DNA from: Lactarius indigo
Taxonomy: Eukaryota > Basidiomycota > Agaricomycetes > Russulales > Russulaceae
Assembly (NCBI GenBank): GCA_025766275.1
Contig: JAFKAC010000098.1
Coordinates: forward strand, 1-64,000
Direction of reading: 5' to 3'
DNA length: 64,000 bases
Positions 31,581-42,140 of the stretch are shown here, in pieces. A program made the translations under genes and the position numbers. Position 1 is the first letter of the stretch; each line of letters opens with the position of its first letter. Under the pieces are notes generated by a model. The model did not search any database, was not told the origin of the DNA, and was given only the letters and a program-made list of their open reading frames with translations.

Positions 31581-33064
31581 GCACGCAACGACCTCTTATG
31601 GAACAAGAGAAAGCTTGCATCCCTGTATATTTCCATAGCGCCTTCTTTTCCGATGACGACAACCTTTATCATGCTCAGTGGGAAGGACGAGATATCACCA
31701 GTCCCACTGGAAAACACCCTTGGACAAAGGTTGAAACCCAAGAACGCATATTATTTGAAGATCTCAAGAGAGTCTATCCAGACATCGACAAGGTTGAGGA
31801 CCTTGATTACGACACATTACATGGCACCTATTGTGGAAAAGTAGTCCACTGGAACTTCGTAAATGAGCTTTGGACTTATAACAACAATCGAAAAGTTCGA
31901 TTTTCCGACTCAGAAGAGCCACCCAAGAGCGAAGAGTTCGCAACCCCGACTAAAGACAAATCCCCTGACTCTGACAGCGACGTAGCTGAAGTTTCCCAGA
32001 TCTTAGAGAGTACCACTAAGACCCTTTCCAGCTTACTTTCCCAAGTAACCTCCCAACCATCTTCCCCTCAAGTTTCCCCTAGTACCCCTGGTCCGAGCTG
32101 TCTGCCATTCCTGACACCCCCTCCTCAACTCCCGTCGCCACCTGTCACTGTTAGTACAACAGTTTCCCCGAGAACCTCCGTACCCCCCATATCTGTTCCA
32201 CCCCCAAGTATAACCATGGCAGCACCCGCTCCCACAAAGATCCTTGGAGCAGCACCTGAACCTTTTGACGGAAAGCCTGATAAAGCAGAAGCTTTCTGGA
32301 ATAATTTGGCAAATTATTTCCACCTGAACAGTTCCATCTTTGACACCGACGACAAGAAGATTTCCACGGCCCTTACCTATTTTAAGGTGGGCACCTCTGC
32401 GGGCGAGTGGGCCCAGGATAGGCAGAAAAAAGCCTTAAACCCGACTGGCGGAGCCGCCGTTACCTTTGGAACATGGGCAACATTCAAATCTGACTTTAAC
32501 AAACACTTCGTTCCTGCCCATACAGCTATGGAAGCCACGAACAAAATGTACACCCTGAAGATGGGCACCCGTCCATTCAACGAGTGGTTCCAAGAGTGGT
32601 CCACTCATGCCCAACGAAGTGGCGCCAACGAGCAAACAAAGATGTATGCTTTCCGACAAGCAATTCCCACTGCCTTGAACATGAAGTTGCTCGGCGTATC
32701 CCCCTTGCCCACTACCTTTGACGACCTCATAGAGAAAGCGAGGGAGTTTGACTGCATTTATCGAGTTTATGTGGGTCACACTATCAACCAGTACAACAAG
32801 TCCCAGAAATCTGCTTCAGGCTGAGCGGTCCTGATGGAAGACGACAGCATTAACATCAATGCTTCTTCATCCCATCCGAGTAAATTCCGTGGAAGGCTCA
32901 CAAAGGAAGAGCGTGACCACCGGTTCAAGAACAAACTCTGTCTATACTGTGGCAAGCCAGGCCACATCCTCAAGGAATGCCTAGCAAAGACAATGGCAAT
33001 GAAGGCCAAAAGAGGCCAATCCGACAACAACGTTAGGGCACGAGGTGCCTTTGTTGATGAAGAT
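31577..33064 (+). pseudogene. gag: Element A Gag, interrupted
   Basis: Starts MSTQRPLMEQEKACIPVYF. It shows the Pro/Ser-rich linker, the capsid region (EPFDGKPDKAEAFWNNLANY, FKVGTSAGEWAQDRQKKALN, ETWATF-like and FNEWFQEWSTHAQRSGANEQ) and a CCHC knuckle CLYCGKPGHILKEC near 32940. A TGA at 32822 stands where D encodes arginine (CGA). After ARGAFVDED the sequence is cut by E3, with target duplication AAGAT at 33060-33064. The Gag tail resumes at 40940. Confidence 0.85.
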
Positions 33065-33587
33065 TGTAATGTCGCCACGACGTTAGCTCGACTTGAGCGC
33101 AGGAGGCGGTAACAACTTAGCGGTATAACAGTCTGCTGACTTGAAGACACGGAGGTCCAAGCCCTTGCCTTAGTGAATACGCGGAGGTACACCGGCAAGC
33201 TGATATCTTGGTCATGAACGGAGTCGGACAACCCTTAGAAGCGAAAGCGAGAGACAAAGAGAAGAGAAGACAAGTGGCGATTCAAGAAGACCAAGATGGC
33301 GTATCTTGGTCTTCACAAGACAGATTAAATACAAGTCGAGCAGGCTTTCAAGCGCTGCTATGAGTCACAGTATGGTAGTGTCCAACGTATCGCGTAAGTA
33401 ACTTGAATCCTAATACTACTACTACTAGTATTAGTGGCGTAGTCCTCAGTCAGCAATCAGCACGCAATCTCCTATCATACTCGTATCACCTATCGTAAGT
33501 CCGCAACTAATCTACCTTACCGCCGTAGTTGCAACCGGTACAGTAAGGGTTTCGAGTTGTACAGTCCATACAAGCGGAAACGTGACA
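33065..33587 (-). repeat. E3 3' LTR (523 bp)
   Basis: Plus-strand ends TGTAATGTCGCC and AAACGTGACA. Nearly identical to 40412-40934; several differences are CG versus CA or TG. Confidence 0.92.
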
Positions 33588-33618
33588 TCACCCCCTCTTT
33601 AAGCATGAGACACCAGGC

Positions 33619-34632
33619 TCACCGGAAGTCCCTCGGCGGCCAACTGCTCTGTTCGTTGGCAATCCTCTCCAACGCTGTGGCACGCTCCAGCCGATAGATG
33701 GAGTCGCGCTTGTCGTCTTGTGCGCACTCGATCATTGCCCGGAGTTGACTGACGCGGGCTCGAAACTGGTCGAGTTCATAACTCGCCGTGCGGTAACGCG
33801 TGACCTCGGCGGTGAGCGACTCGTCATTGATATGATTGAGAGCGCGGTCGGTGATTTTGTTGGCAGTGAAGATGACGAGATCTTCGTGTGGATACTGGGG
33901 GCGGAGAGCGGTGGATACGTGGGGTTCGGTGTAGAAGGGCTTACCATATACGTGTGGCGAGCCCAGTATGACCCCTAATATGATGGGGTCCGCCCCTCCG
34001 ATAATCTGGACGTGTGATGCATCCCTCTCTACTCTGTCTGGCCCGGTGATGGGGTATCAAATGTAATGGGGTCATCGGTTCGCCCTGAACCCTTCAGGCG
34101 CAATGACGTGCGCGGGGTCTTCGGCGGCGGTGAATGGGCAGTGATCGGCGACGCCCGGGACTCGCACACGTCCTCGATACATGGGGGACCCGTCGGTGTA
34201 GACGAGCCATGGCATGATGAGGGGATTATCAGCGTTGCATTTTGTTTGTAGAAAGGGGTGTCTCGCCGGGTAGTAATCTGAGTCGTCATGGCCAGCCTCA
34301 GCTGCCGCCATCGCTGCCGTCGCTCTTGCATCTCCCTCAGTCAGGCTGCGGCTGAGTCCAACTGTTCCTTCTGCCACTCCGCTGCTACTCTCCTCCAGCC
34401 CTCCAGCTCGTACTCCAGGAGAGCTTGAACGCTCGTTGTTGCTCAGGAAAACTCCCTGAATGCTGATGAGGTCGTCGCTTGGGGGGATGGCTGCGATGGG
34501 CTCTCGCTCACTGGCTTCATCACGGAAAACGTGGACGACGGCGTGTTCGTCGTCAGGGTGTTGCGTGGGGTCCGGGAATTTGGAGATGATGTGTGCCCAC
34601 TCTTGCGGGGTGATGGGGCCCTCTTGTGGTCA
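33619..34632 (-). pseudogene. E3 Pol C-terminal extension
   Basis: In the same frame as the upstream chromodomain, separated only by TGA at 34630, with further TGAs at 34072 and about 34057; all three fit CGA decay. Readable parts: PITPQEWAHIISKFPDPTQH, DDLISIQGVFLS, HPFLQTKCNADNPLIMPWLV, GSPHVYGKPFYTEPH, and a coiled-coil-like end beginning LTAEVTRYRTASYELDQFRA and ending RLERATALERIANEQ. The AEV(S/T)R and RLE-A-RIA signatures match the E1 extension, but there are no zinc knuckles and no PIDYER motif. The frame ends at TGA 33619, just before the polypurine tract. Role unknown. Confidence 0.6.
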
Positions 34633-37600
34633 GAGAGGCGTCCATGGTGTGATTTGGGTATTGGGAATTTCAGTGTCAGCATTGTCTTCCAAGAGTGCGC
34701 GGGCGTCGTTGGCGAGGGAGTCGAGGAGTGCTGCTTTGGTGACATGTCGCAGGGGAGAAGTGGGCATGAGAGTGGAGGTGATTGAGCGAAGGAAGAGGGG
34801 ATGATGTTCCTTCGTTCCCATCTCGCTCGTTTTAACTGTTCTTCCGTGTGCTTGTGCTTCCTGATACAGGCGAAGGGCGTCAGGCGCAAAGATGTCCTCC
34901 TTGTTGACCCACTGATTCTCCGAGTCGGGGTACCCCTTCCATTTGACGAGATATTGGAGGCGTCTCCCTCTGCCGAAGTGCTGAGAGTCTAGAATAGCCT
35001 CGACTTCGTACTCCTCCTCTCCATCAATCAGCTCGGGCGGCGGTCGTGTGAAGTTTTCCCCATGAAACGGGGTTTGTTTATATGGCGTGAGCAGATCGAT
35101 GTGAAACACTGGGTGAATGCTCCACTGTGTGGGAAGTTCTAATCGATAATTGTAAGGGGACATCACCTGCGTCACCCGAAATGGTCCGTGGCGTCGCGCC
35201 GCCAGCTTCGCTGTAGGCTGATTGGTTCGGAGGTGCTTGCCTTCTAACCACACGAGATCCCCTATCTTGAACTTGGGCGTATCTTTGTTGTGGACCCACG
35301 CTTCCTGAGCTCTTTTCATGAGACTGTTGGGTGTCCTCTCTAGCTTCTTTCAGTTGTGTCAGCCGCATTGTGACCTGAGGAAGGGGGGATGGCTTATCAG
35401 TCCAGTCCGCTTGTGGGTTATACCCCATTAAGAGCTGAAACGGTGATTGTTTCGTGTGCTTATGCGGCCAGTTGTTGTGCGCGAATTTGGCGATTGGCAG
35501 ATAAGCAGTCCAGTTATCTTGTCGCTCGTTCACCCAGAAGCACAGATACTGTTCTAGCCATTGATTGGTGCGCTCGGACTGCCCGTCAGTGCGCAGGTGA
35601 TATGCCATGGATATGTTCTGTTGGATGCCTAGGATTCGGCAAATTTCCCTGGTGAACTTTGACGCAAATCGGGGGTCTCGGTCACTGATACATTTGCGTG
35701 GTAATCCAAAGCGTCTGAATACGTGAGTGACGTACAGGGCTGCTGTCTCCTCTGCCGTTATTTCCTCTCGGCACAGAATAAAGATGGAGGCCTTGGTGCA
35801 ATCGTGGTCCATGACAGTTAATATACTGTCGTATCCTTTTGACGGCGGGAGTTTGGTGATGAAGTCCATGGCTATGGTCTGGAAGGGCATGGCCTCTAGT
35901 ATCAGCGTGATAGGATGCAGTGCAGCTCGTATGGGCCTCGTGTTCACTTTGTTCCGTTGGCATTCCGCGCAACCTTGCACGTACTCGTATACGTCCCTTC
36001 GCAACCGCGGCCACTAGTAATGTCGCTCCAGAATTCGTTGCGTCCTCGCAATTCCAGGGTGACCGTGTATTGGCAGGTCGTGGTGGTCGTGTATTAGTGC
36101 ACGGTATGTTGACGCAGGTCCAGTTATCACGAACCTGCCGTCCTTGTACCACTCCCCCTCTATCTTTTTAAGGTGATGGGGGTCCACCCACATCTTGATT
36201 ATTTCATTGTCTTGTTGATGGCACGGTTGCAGCAAGTTTGGGTTCGCAACGAAGGTGTGTGCAACGTTGAGAGTTCTCACGAAGACTTCAGGGGGTAGGA
36301 TGACAACTTCGCTGTTGTCGCTTATCCCCTGGTCGTAGTCTGGGCGTCTCGACAGAGCGTCTGCTCTGCCGTTGTTCTTTCCCTTGATGTGGTGAATTTC
36401 GAAGTCGTACTCAGAAAGCTCAAGCACCTCCCTTGTGACCCTGTCTACTGATTTTCTGTGGGGACTTCCAATATTGTAGATTGAGGTGGTCCGAGTAGAT
36501 TTTGATTTTGTGTGGGGCTCCCGCAAGCAGCTGTCTCCAATTTCGCAGGGCCTTGACTATTGCGAGCAGTTCCAAGTCGTAAATGTCGTAGTTTCGCTCT
36601 GCTTCTGAGAGCGTGGCCGAGTAGTAGCCTATGGGGTGTCGCTTTCCGTCAGATTTTTGTTGTAGTAGGACGGCTCCCACCGCGTATCTGGAGGCATCAA
36701 CCTCTAGTTCGAATGGATCTTGGAGGACCGGGTGTGCCAGCACTGGCTCCTCGGTTACGAGGCGCTTGAGGGTGTTGAACGCCTTGTCTTCTTCCTCGGT
36801 CCATCGCCATTCTTCATCTTTTCGTGTCAGTTTGGTGAGTGGCTTGGCGTGGGTTGCGAAGCCACGGATAAAAAGTCTGTAAAAGTTGCAAAAGCCAAGG
36901 AACAATCGGACATCTTTGACTTTTGTTGGCGTTGGCCAGTCTTTGATGCCTTGAACTTTTACAGGGTCCATTCGGGTCACCCCCCTCTCAAGGATTACCC
37001 CCAGGTAATCCATCCGTGGCTGGTGGAACAGGCACTTCTCGAGTTTGAAGTAGAGGTCGTGCTCGGCTGCGATGCGTAGAACGTCACGCACGGCTTCTAT
37101 GTGGGCTGGCAAGTCATGGTCAAAATGAGTGGCAATACCAATATCGTCCATGTAGACACATATCGTAGTCCCAAGGCGTTCATGCTTCGCGATCGTATCG
37201 CGGTAGATGTGGTTCATCATCGCCTGGAAGGTGGCTGGGGAGTTGGTAAGGCCGAAGAACATGACTGTGGGCTCAAAAAGGCCAAATTTGGTTTTGAATG
37301 TGGCTTTCTCCTGGTCGCCGTCGCGAATACGGATGTTGTTGTAGCCCCAATGAATGTCGAGCTTCATGTAGATGTGCGCGTTACTGAGGTCAAGGATGAG
37401 GTCTTGGATTAGCAGCAGCAGGTACTGATTGCGAATGGTGTGCGAGTTAATGACCCGATAATCCTGTACTGGGCGTAGTTTTCCGTCCTTCTTTTTGATA
37501 AAGAAGAAAAAGGAGGCGTACGGGGAGATGGAGGGGCATAGATACCCTTGTTTTAGCTTCTCATTGAGGAATTCCTTTAACTCGCCTTCCTCTTTTTGCA

Positions 37601-38363
37601 TCATGGGATATATTTTACAGTCGATCGACGCCGGCGCTGATGGTTTGAAGTCAATTGTGTGGTCCCAGGGCCGTGCTGGGGGGAAGCGATGTGAGGCTTG
37701 CTCGTTAAACAGCGTGCTGAACTCAGCATATACTGGCGGTAGCACGGCTGCCGTCTGCTGTTGTTTTGCTGATATGGCCAGTTCTGTCGAGGTGGTGGCC
37801 CGTGCGAAGGTTTCTTCTTCTAATTCTTGGATAATTGCTTCCTTTTCTGCCGTGATTAGGGCCCAGATAGTGGGTGCCGTGAGTAGTTCTTCGGTGGTTG
37901 CCAGTACCACTGGATGCATGTCGGGATGTATGGTCGCTGTTGCCCAGCTAATGGTGGGCTCAAAGGCGCTTAGCCATGGATAGCCCAGCACCATGTTTTC
38001 GCTGCCGAGGTCGGTGACCAAGAAGGTCATTTTCTTGTTCTGTCCTCATGTTTTCACCTCTAGGTTAACGTAATGAGTGATTAACCCAGCTTTGTTTTCT
38101 GTGTTATCTATGTTCCATATTTTGCGGGGCGTTTCTAGTGGCCATATCGGGATTCCCGCCCAGGCGGCCATGCCTGGTTTGATGAAGTTGTCAGTGGCTC
38201 CGGAGTCTACCAGAGCACTGGTTTCAGTCGTTTGGTAATTCATTCGGACAGTCACTGGAATTTGTAGGGATCGATAGCGCATTGTCACAATTACAGAATT
38301 ACATTGCAAAGCCCTCACCCAGACTGATGGGTTCAGGCGTTCTGAAAACCCTCCTTTCCCCAT
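34633..38363 (-). pseudogene. pol: E3 Pol: PR-RT-RNase H-integrase-chromodomain
   Basis: Begins in the -1 frame relative to gag. Seen in order: protease ALVDSGATDNFIKPG; TGA near 38045 (EVKT-stop-GQNKKM); RT with YMKLDIHWGYNNIRIRDG, FFGLTNSPATFQ and active site VYMDDIGIATH; RNase H (FELEVDASRYAVGAVLLQQ, YDIYDLELLAIVKAL); frameshift near 36450; integrase HPGIARTQRILERHY-stop-WP (TAG for Trp at 36014), CAECQRNK, TIAMDFITKLP, SDRDPRF; frameshift near 35310; and chromodomain YEVEAILDSQHFGRGRRLQY with WKGYPDSENQW. The enzyme set is complete in order but not translatable now. Confidence 0.88.
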
Positions 38364-39870
38364 AGGTCTTGGAGTATGAGGTCCTTGACCTCGTCCGTGC
38401 TATTGGCCACCTGTGTCAGCCACTCTTTTGCCTGTTCTCCCGCCGTCTTTGCCGCGTTAATTTGTGGTGCGGGCGTCGCGCTGGGCGCTGGTGTTGCGTA
38501 CCCTGGTAGTGACGGCTCATACTGGGATGTAGGGCCCAGGGATCCTGGCCACTGAGGCGGCCAGGCAGTTTCAGTCATTCTGCTGCTGGAAGAGGGGTTA
38601 GGCCACTGCCTCTGGTTCCTTGGGTATGGGCAATTTCGTGAGAGATGCCCCGGGGTGTTACAGTTATAACACAGGACGTTCCTTAAGTCCCGTCGGGATC
38701 CTCCTCTCCCTCGTCCTCGCGCCCCCAGTCCTCCCCTTGGTGGAAAGGGGGGCGCAGGCCAGTCGCGATGGGGCAATTTATTGAAGTCAATGTCTTCTGA
38801 TCCCGTGAGCCGCACCTTGGCACGGTCCGCTGAGGTGTCCATGGCCCAGGGATTTGTCTGTGGTAGGTTTTGCGGGAGGGTCCATCCTGCGTTGCCGCTT
38901 TGTTTCTTCGGCTGCGAAGGGGTATTCTTGTACTCGTTAAGCCTTGCTTTGAGGTGTATGTAGTTCTTCTGTCTTTTGAGAACGGCCCTCTTCCAATCGT
39001 CGAATGTGACAGGGTCGTCGAACTGGAACGCGTTCTTGAACAGCTCCTTGGGCAACCCCGACATGAAGAGGTCGATGGTTTGTGGTTCAGTTGAGGCGAT
39101 AATGAGCCTTCCGTGCTAGCTGTTCGAAGTCATTGACGTACTTGTCAATATCCTCCCCCGCCATTTTGAAGCCTTTTCTTAGTATGGCTTGTGCTTGTTC
39201 CCATTCCAACGTATTTTCGAATTGTTGGCTGAAGCCGTCTGCTACGGCCTCCCATAATTCTCTTGTATAGGGACTGATCCCTCGTTGTATTTGTCGATTG
39301 AGCCAGTTCAGGAAGGACAAGACCCATTCGCTGACCGCTCCTCCCTTGATGTAGGACAAAAATAGGAGGCATCTCCTATAGTCATTTCAGCATGATAGGG
39401 GCGTCTAGGTTCATGCCCCAATAGACGTGCCACTGTGTTAGGAACTGGTCTACTTTGAGTCTGTCGCCGTCGAAAATAGAAGGTGGCTCGCCGGTTAATT
39501 TCTCGTTGTGTCCTCCTCTTCCTCCTATACCGTCTCCGCCTCCACCTTCACCTCCACCGGGCGGTCCAGGCAGGTGGTCTTCTTGGTGGTTCGGTCCTTC
39601 GTAAGTCGAACGGAACACCTCCCCCTGGTGGCGGCAGCGGATCTCTGCCAGGTCCTCCTATACCCAGGAGGAAGCTCTAATGCAGGTCGTCGTTCGGACG
39701 GAGGGTCTCCTCTGTCGGACCCTATAGCTCGGAAGATGGCGGCGTCGTCTGCAGTCATCCGTACTCCTGTTTCTGGGTTGATGGGCATAAGGATGTCTCT
39801 TGCCTCAGCCCTGTATTGCGCGTGCTTCTTCGATGGCGACTTCTTCCATTGCTTGCGTTAGTGTTGCCAT
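38333..39870 (-). pseudogene. gag: E3 Gag with CCHC knuckle, frameshifted
   Basis: The start MATLTQAMEEVAIEEARAIQ at 39870 is the first good ATG after the leader. Then RMTADDAAIFRAIGSDRGDP; IFDGDRLKVDQFLTQWHVYW; a shifted frame with YIKGGAVSEWVLSFLNWLNR and FMSGLPKELFKNAFQFDDPV; a basic RG-rich stretch; and the knuckle CYNCNTPGHLSRNC near 38650. The frame breaks at about 39800, 39370 and 39090. It ends with GKEGFQNA, stop at 38333. Confidence 0.8.
38345..38360 (-). promoter_or_regulatory. Two canonical -1 slippery heptamers at the E3 gag end
   Basis: In the gag frame the minus strand reads TGG GGA AAG GAG GGT TTT CAG. This gives both G GGA AAG and G GGU UUU in correct phase, within 16 nt, where the pol frame (-1) is already open. 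Confidence 0.6.
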
Positions 39871-40407
39871 GATGGCTGGTGATTGGATGTGAATCGGCTC
39901 GGGTTCTGTGATATGTGCGGACTCAGCTCGTTCAATAAGGAGATCTTGTATTGCTCCTCCGCTAGTCTCCATTTGATTTGGTTCTCGTCCTTCACTCCCT
40001 TCTTAGCTTTGCTCGTCTTCTTCTGCTCCTTCTGATACTACCTCTCCGGTGGAGTGTTCTCGTACTTGCCCGTCAATAGGGCCCCAATCGGCTCGACTGT
40101 TGAGCTCTCATGCATCGATATCGCAGTGGTATCTAGGTCCTGCTGGTCGTATGGCGTCCCACTGGGAATCTATGGGGTTCCACGTAACCTCTACCCAACA
40201 CAGGTGGTCGAAGTTGAACTCAACTGGGCGAAACCTAGTAGGTCCGTTGAATTCTACGAAGTATCCGGTTTCTTCTTGTCTTTCCCTCCAACTGGTGGCT
40301 TGTAAAAAGCGCGTGGGGACGTTCCGTTCTCCTCTTCTTGGGAGTGAATAAGGACGAAAGTTCGTCCACTGGTCTCTTGTTGTTACGGCCACGATGGGAT
40401 CTTGGTC
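39845..40407 (-). CDS. E3 leader ORF, methionine-free, opens at the primer site
   Basis: Opens at the primer-binding site (DQDPIVAVTTRDQWTNFRPY) and runs about 187 codons to a stop just before or overlapping gag. Blocks: GYFVEFNGPTRFRPVEFNFD, HLCWVEVTWNPIDSQWDAIR, RYHCDIDA, then a TGA (fits CGA), ESSTVEPIGALLTGKYEN and a Lys-rich part. No in-frame ATG exists. E2 has a decayed homologue, so the protein sequence has been under constraint in two elements. A non-AUG start or fusion by frameshift is implied if it is translated. Family not recognised. Confidence 0.6.
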
Positions 40408-40411
40408 TTAA

Positions 40412-40934
40412 TGTAACGTCGCCATGACGTTAGCTCGACTTGAGCGCAGGAGGCAGTAACAACTTAGTGGTATAATGGTCTGCTGACTTGAAGACACAGA
40501 GGTCCAAGCCCTTGCCTTAGTGAATACGTGGAGGTACACCGGCAAGCTGATATCTTGGTCACGAACGGAGTCGGACAACCCTTAGAAGCGAAAGCGAGAG
40601 ACAAAGAGAAGAGAAGACAAGTGGCGATTCAAGAAGACCAAGATGGTGTATCTTGGTCTTCACAAGACAGATTAAATACAAGTCGAGCAGGCTTTCAAGC
40701 GCTGCTATGAGTCACAGTATGGTAGTGTCCAACGTATCGCGTAAGTAACTTGAATCCTAATACTACTACTACTAGTATTAGTGGCGTAGTCCTCAGTCAG
40801 CAATCAGCACGCAATCTCCTATCGTACTCGTATCACCTATCGTAAGTCCGCAACTAATCTACCTTACCGCTGTAGTTGCAACCGGTACAGTAAGGGTTTC
40901 GAGTTGTACAGTCCATACAAGCGGAAACGTGACA
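40412..40934 (-). repeat. E3 5' LTR (523 bp) with promoter and self-primer
   Basis: On the minus strand: TATTTAA at 40678-40672, then ATCTTGGTCTT (40644-40634) 34 nt later, which is the right arm of an inverted repeat with AAGACCAAGAT (40660-40650). The same AAGACCAAGAT follows the LTR end after two bases (40409-40399), giving an 11-nt perfect mRNA-end to primer-site complement. Confidence 0.85.
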
Positions 40935-41450
40935 AAGATGGTCAGGAGGAAGTACCTGCTGACCACCCCACGAGTATAGGGGTGATGTATCGAGAGATAC
41001 TACCTTACGACCCGGATGCGCGTCCGCGTTCGGTGCCTATTAATGAGGATTTTTAGGCTCTTCCATCGCAGCACTGTCGATTGGAAGTATTCGTGCCAGT
41101 AGCATTGCACACGGCCTTTCCCTACTAGAGACGCTTGGAGCTGAGCCTGTACCTGTAGAGACGATTCGGAATAGGAGAGCTCCTTCAATTGTTCTCAAGG
41201 TGACACTAGTAGGAAAGAAGTCTGGCAGAGAAATCAGTGCCTGCGCCCTGTTGGACAGCGGCGTGGAGGGCATCATCGTGGATGATGGGTTTGTGCATGC
41301 AAACGGGCTCACAATGAGAACACTAATCCGACCCTTACCAGTTAGAAATGTGGATGGGTCACCCAATAAGATGGGTTCGGTCAAGTACACCACAATCCAG
41401 AGGCTACGGATCAGAACAGCGGAAGACACTTATCACAACGAAATAGTAGA
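40935..41450 (+). pseudogene. Element A gag tail and pol start (after E3)
   Basis: Resumes the A gag after the AAGAT duplication: EEVPADHPTSIGVMYREILP, DPDARPRSVPINEDF, stop TAG at 41054. In the -1 frame pol opens across GATTTTTAG and reads GSSIAALSIGSIRASSIAHG, VTLVGKKSGREISACALLDS, GVEGIIVDDGFVHANG (protease; aspartate of DSG). It is cut at 41450 by the LTR of element D. Confidence 0.8.
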
Positions 41451-42129
41451 TGTGAAGAACTCACTGTCACTCGACAGCGAGGGGTGCGACGGAAGACGAC
41501 GGCGGGCGAGATAGAGACGGAGAGGGCGTCGAAGGGGGCAAAGAAGAGGCGACTTGGCTCAAAGAGGATAGTGGCGCACACAAGGTGGGGCACTCGAAGG
41601 AGCTGAGAGGCAAGAGGGAAGATGTCACAAGTGGACAGTCTGAGGGACTGTCCGATAGATTGCGCTAGCTTATATACTACAGGGGGTGGTCTGTGCGTAG
41701 GTTTAGGGCAGGCTTAGGGCCTGTCCACGGGTGCTGCGCAGTACTGCGCAAAGGAATATTCTAGAGACATCTAACAATAGAGTCCAATCAGAAGAGGTTT
41801 AAACATAGAACGACTGCGCCACAGTCGATGGCGCAATCTTGCGTCAGAATGGCGTGATTCCGCAGTCAATGCGGGATTCCCCGAGGGGTGGTGACTTGGG
41901 TGATTATCTTCGTTGATTGATCAACAATCAACTGTTGATAAGTACACGTGTACACAACACGTGGCTTGAAAAACGTGACAGATCACGTGACAGATCACGT
42001 GATCGTTTGAGAACAGAGTTCAAACTCCGATTCGGATTTCCCCTTTAGGAAGTTGATGACATAAGCCCGGACCGATCCGGACCGGTCCTAAGCGCCTTGA
42101 GTCACGACCAGGTTTATAGGTTCGTGACA
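41451..42129 (-). repeat. Element D 3' LTR (679 bp)
   Basis: Plus-strand ends TGTGAAGAACTC and GGTTCGTGACA. Longer than the 5' LTR partly through an extra CACGTGACAGAT unit near 41985. Confidence 0.9.
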
Positions 42130-42140
42130 GTATCCCCTTT

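Larger units (their letters stand above)
33065..40934 (-). mobile_element. E3: full-length minus-strand chromovirus (7.9 kb)
   Basis: Two LTRs of 523 bp each (33065-33587 and 40412-40934) and the target duplication AAGAT on both sides (33060-33064, 40935-40939). Internal order on the minus strand: self-primer site, leader ORF, gag, pol with chromodomain and extension, and a polypurine tract (AAAGAGGGGG at about 33592-33601). Equal LTR lengths and few LTR differences point to a young insertion, yet the ORFs carry several stops and frameshifts. Confidence 0.93.
27872..41450 (+). mobile_element. A: gypsy element with three leader ORFs, doubly interrupted
   Basis: 5' LTR, self-priming site, ORF1, ORF2, ORF3, gag and the start of pol. 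Gag is split by E3 (33065-40934), and pol is cut at 41450 by element D. The 3' part and 3' LTR are not in the window. It is a close relative of D, inserted in the opposite orientation. Confidence 0.88.
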
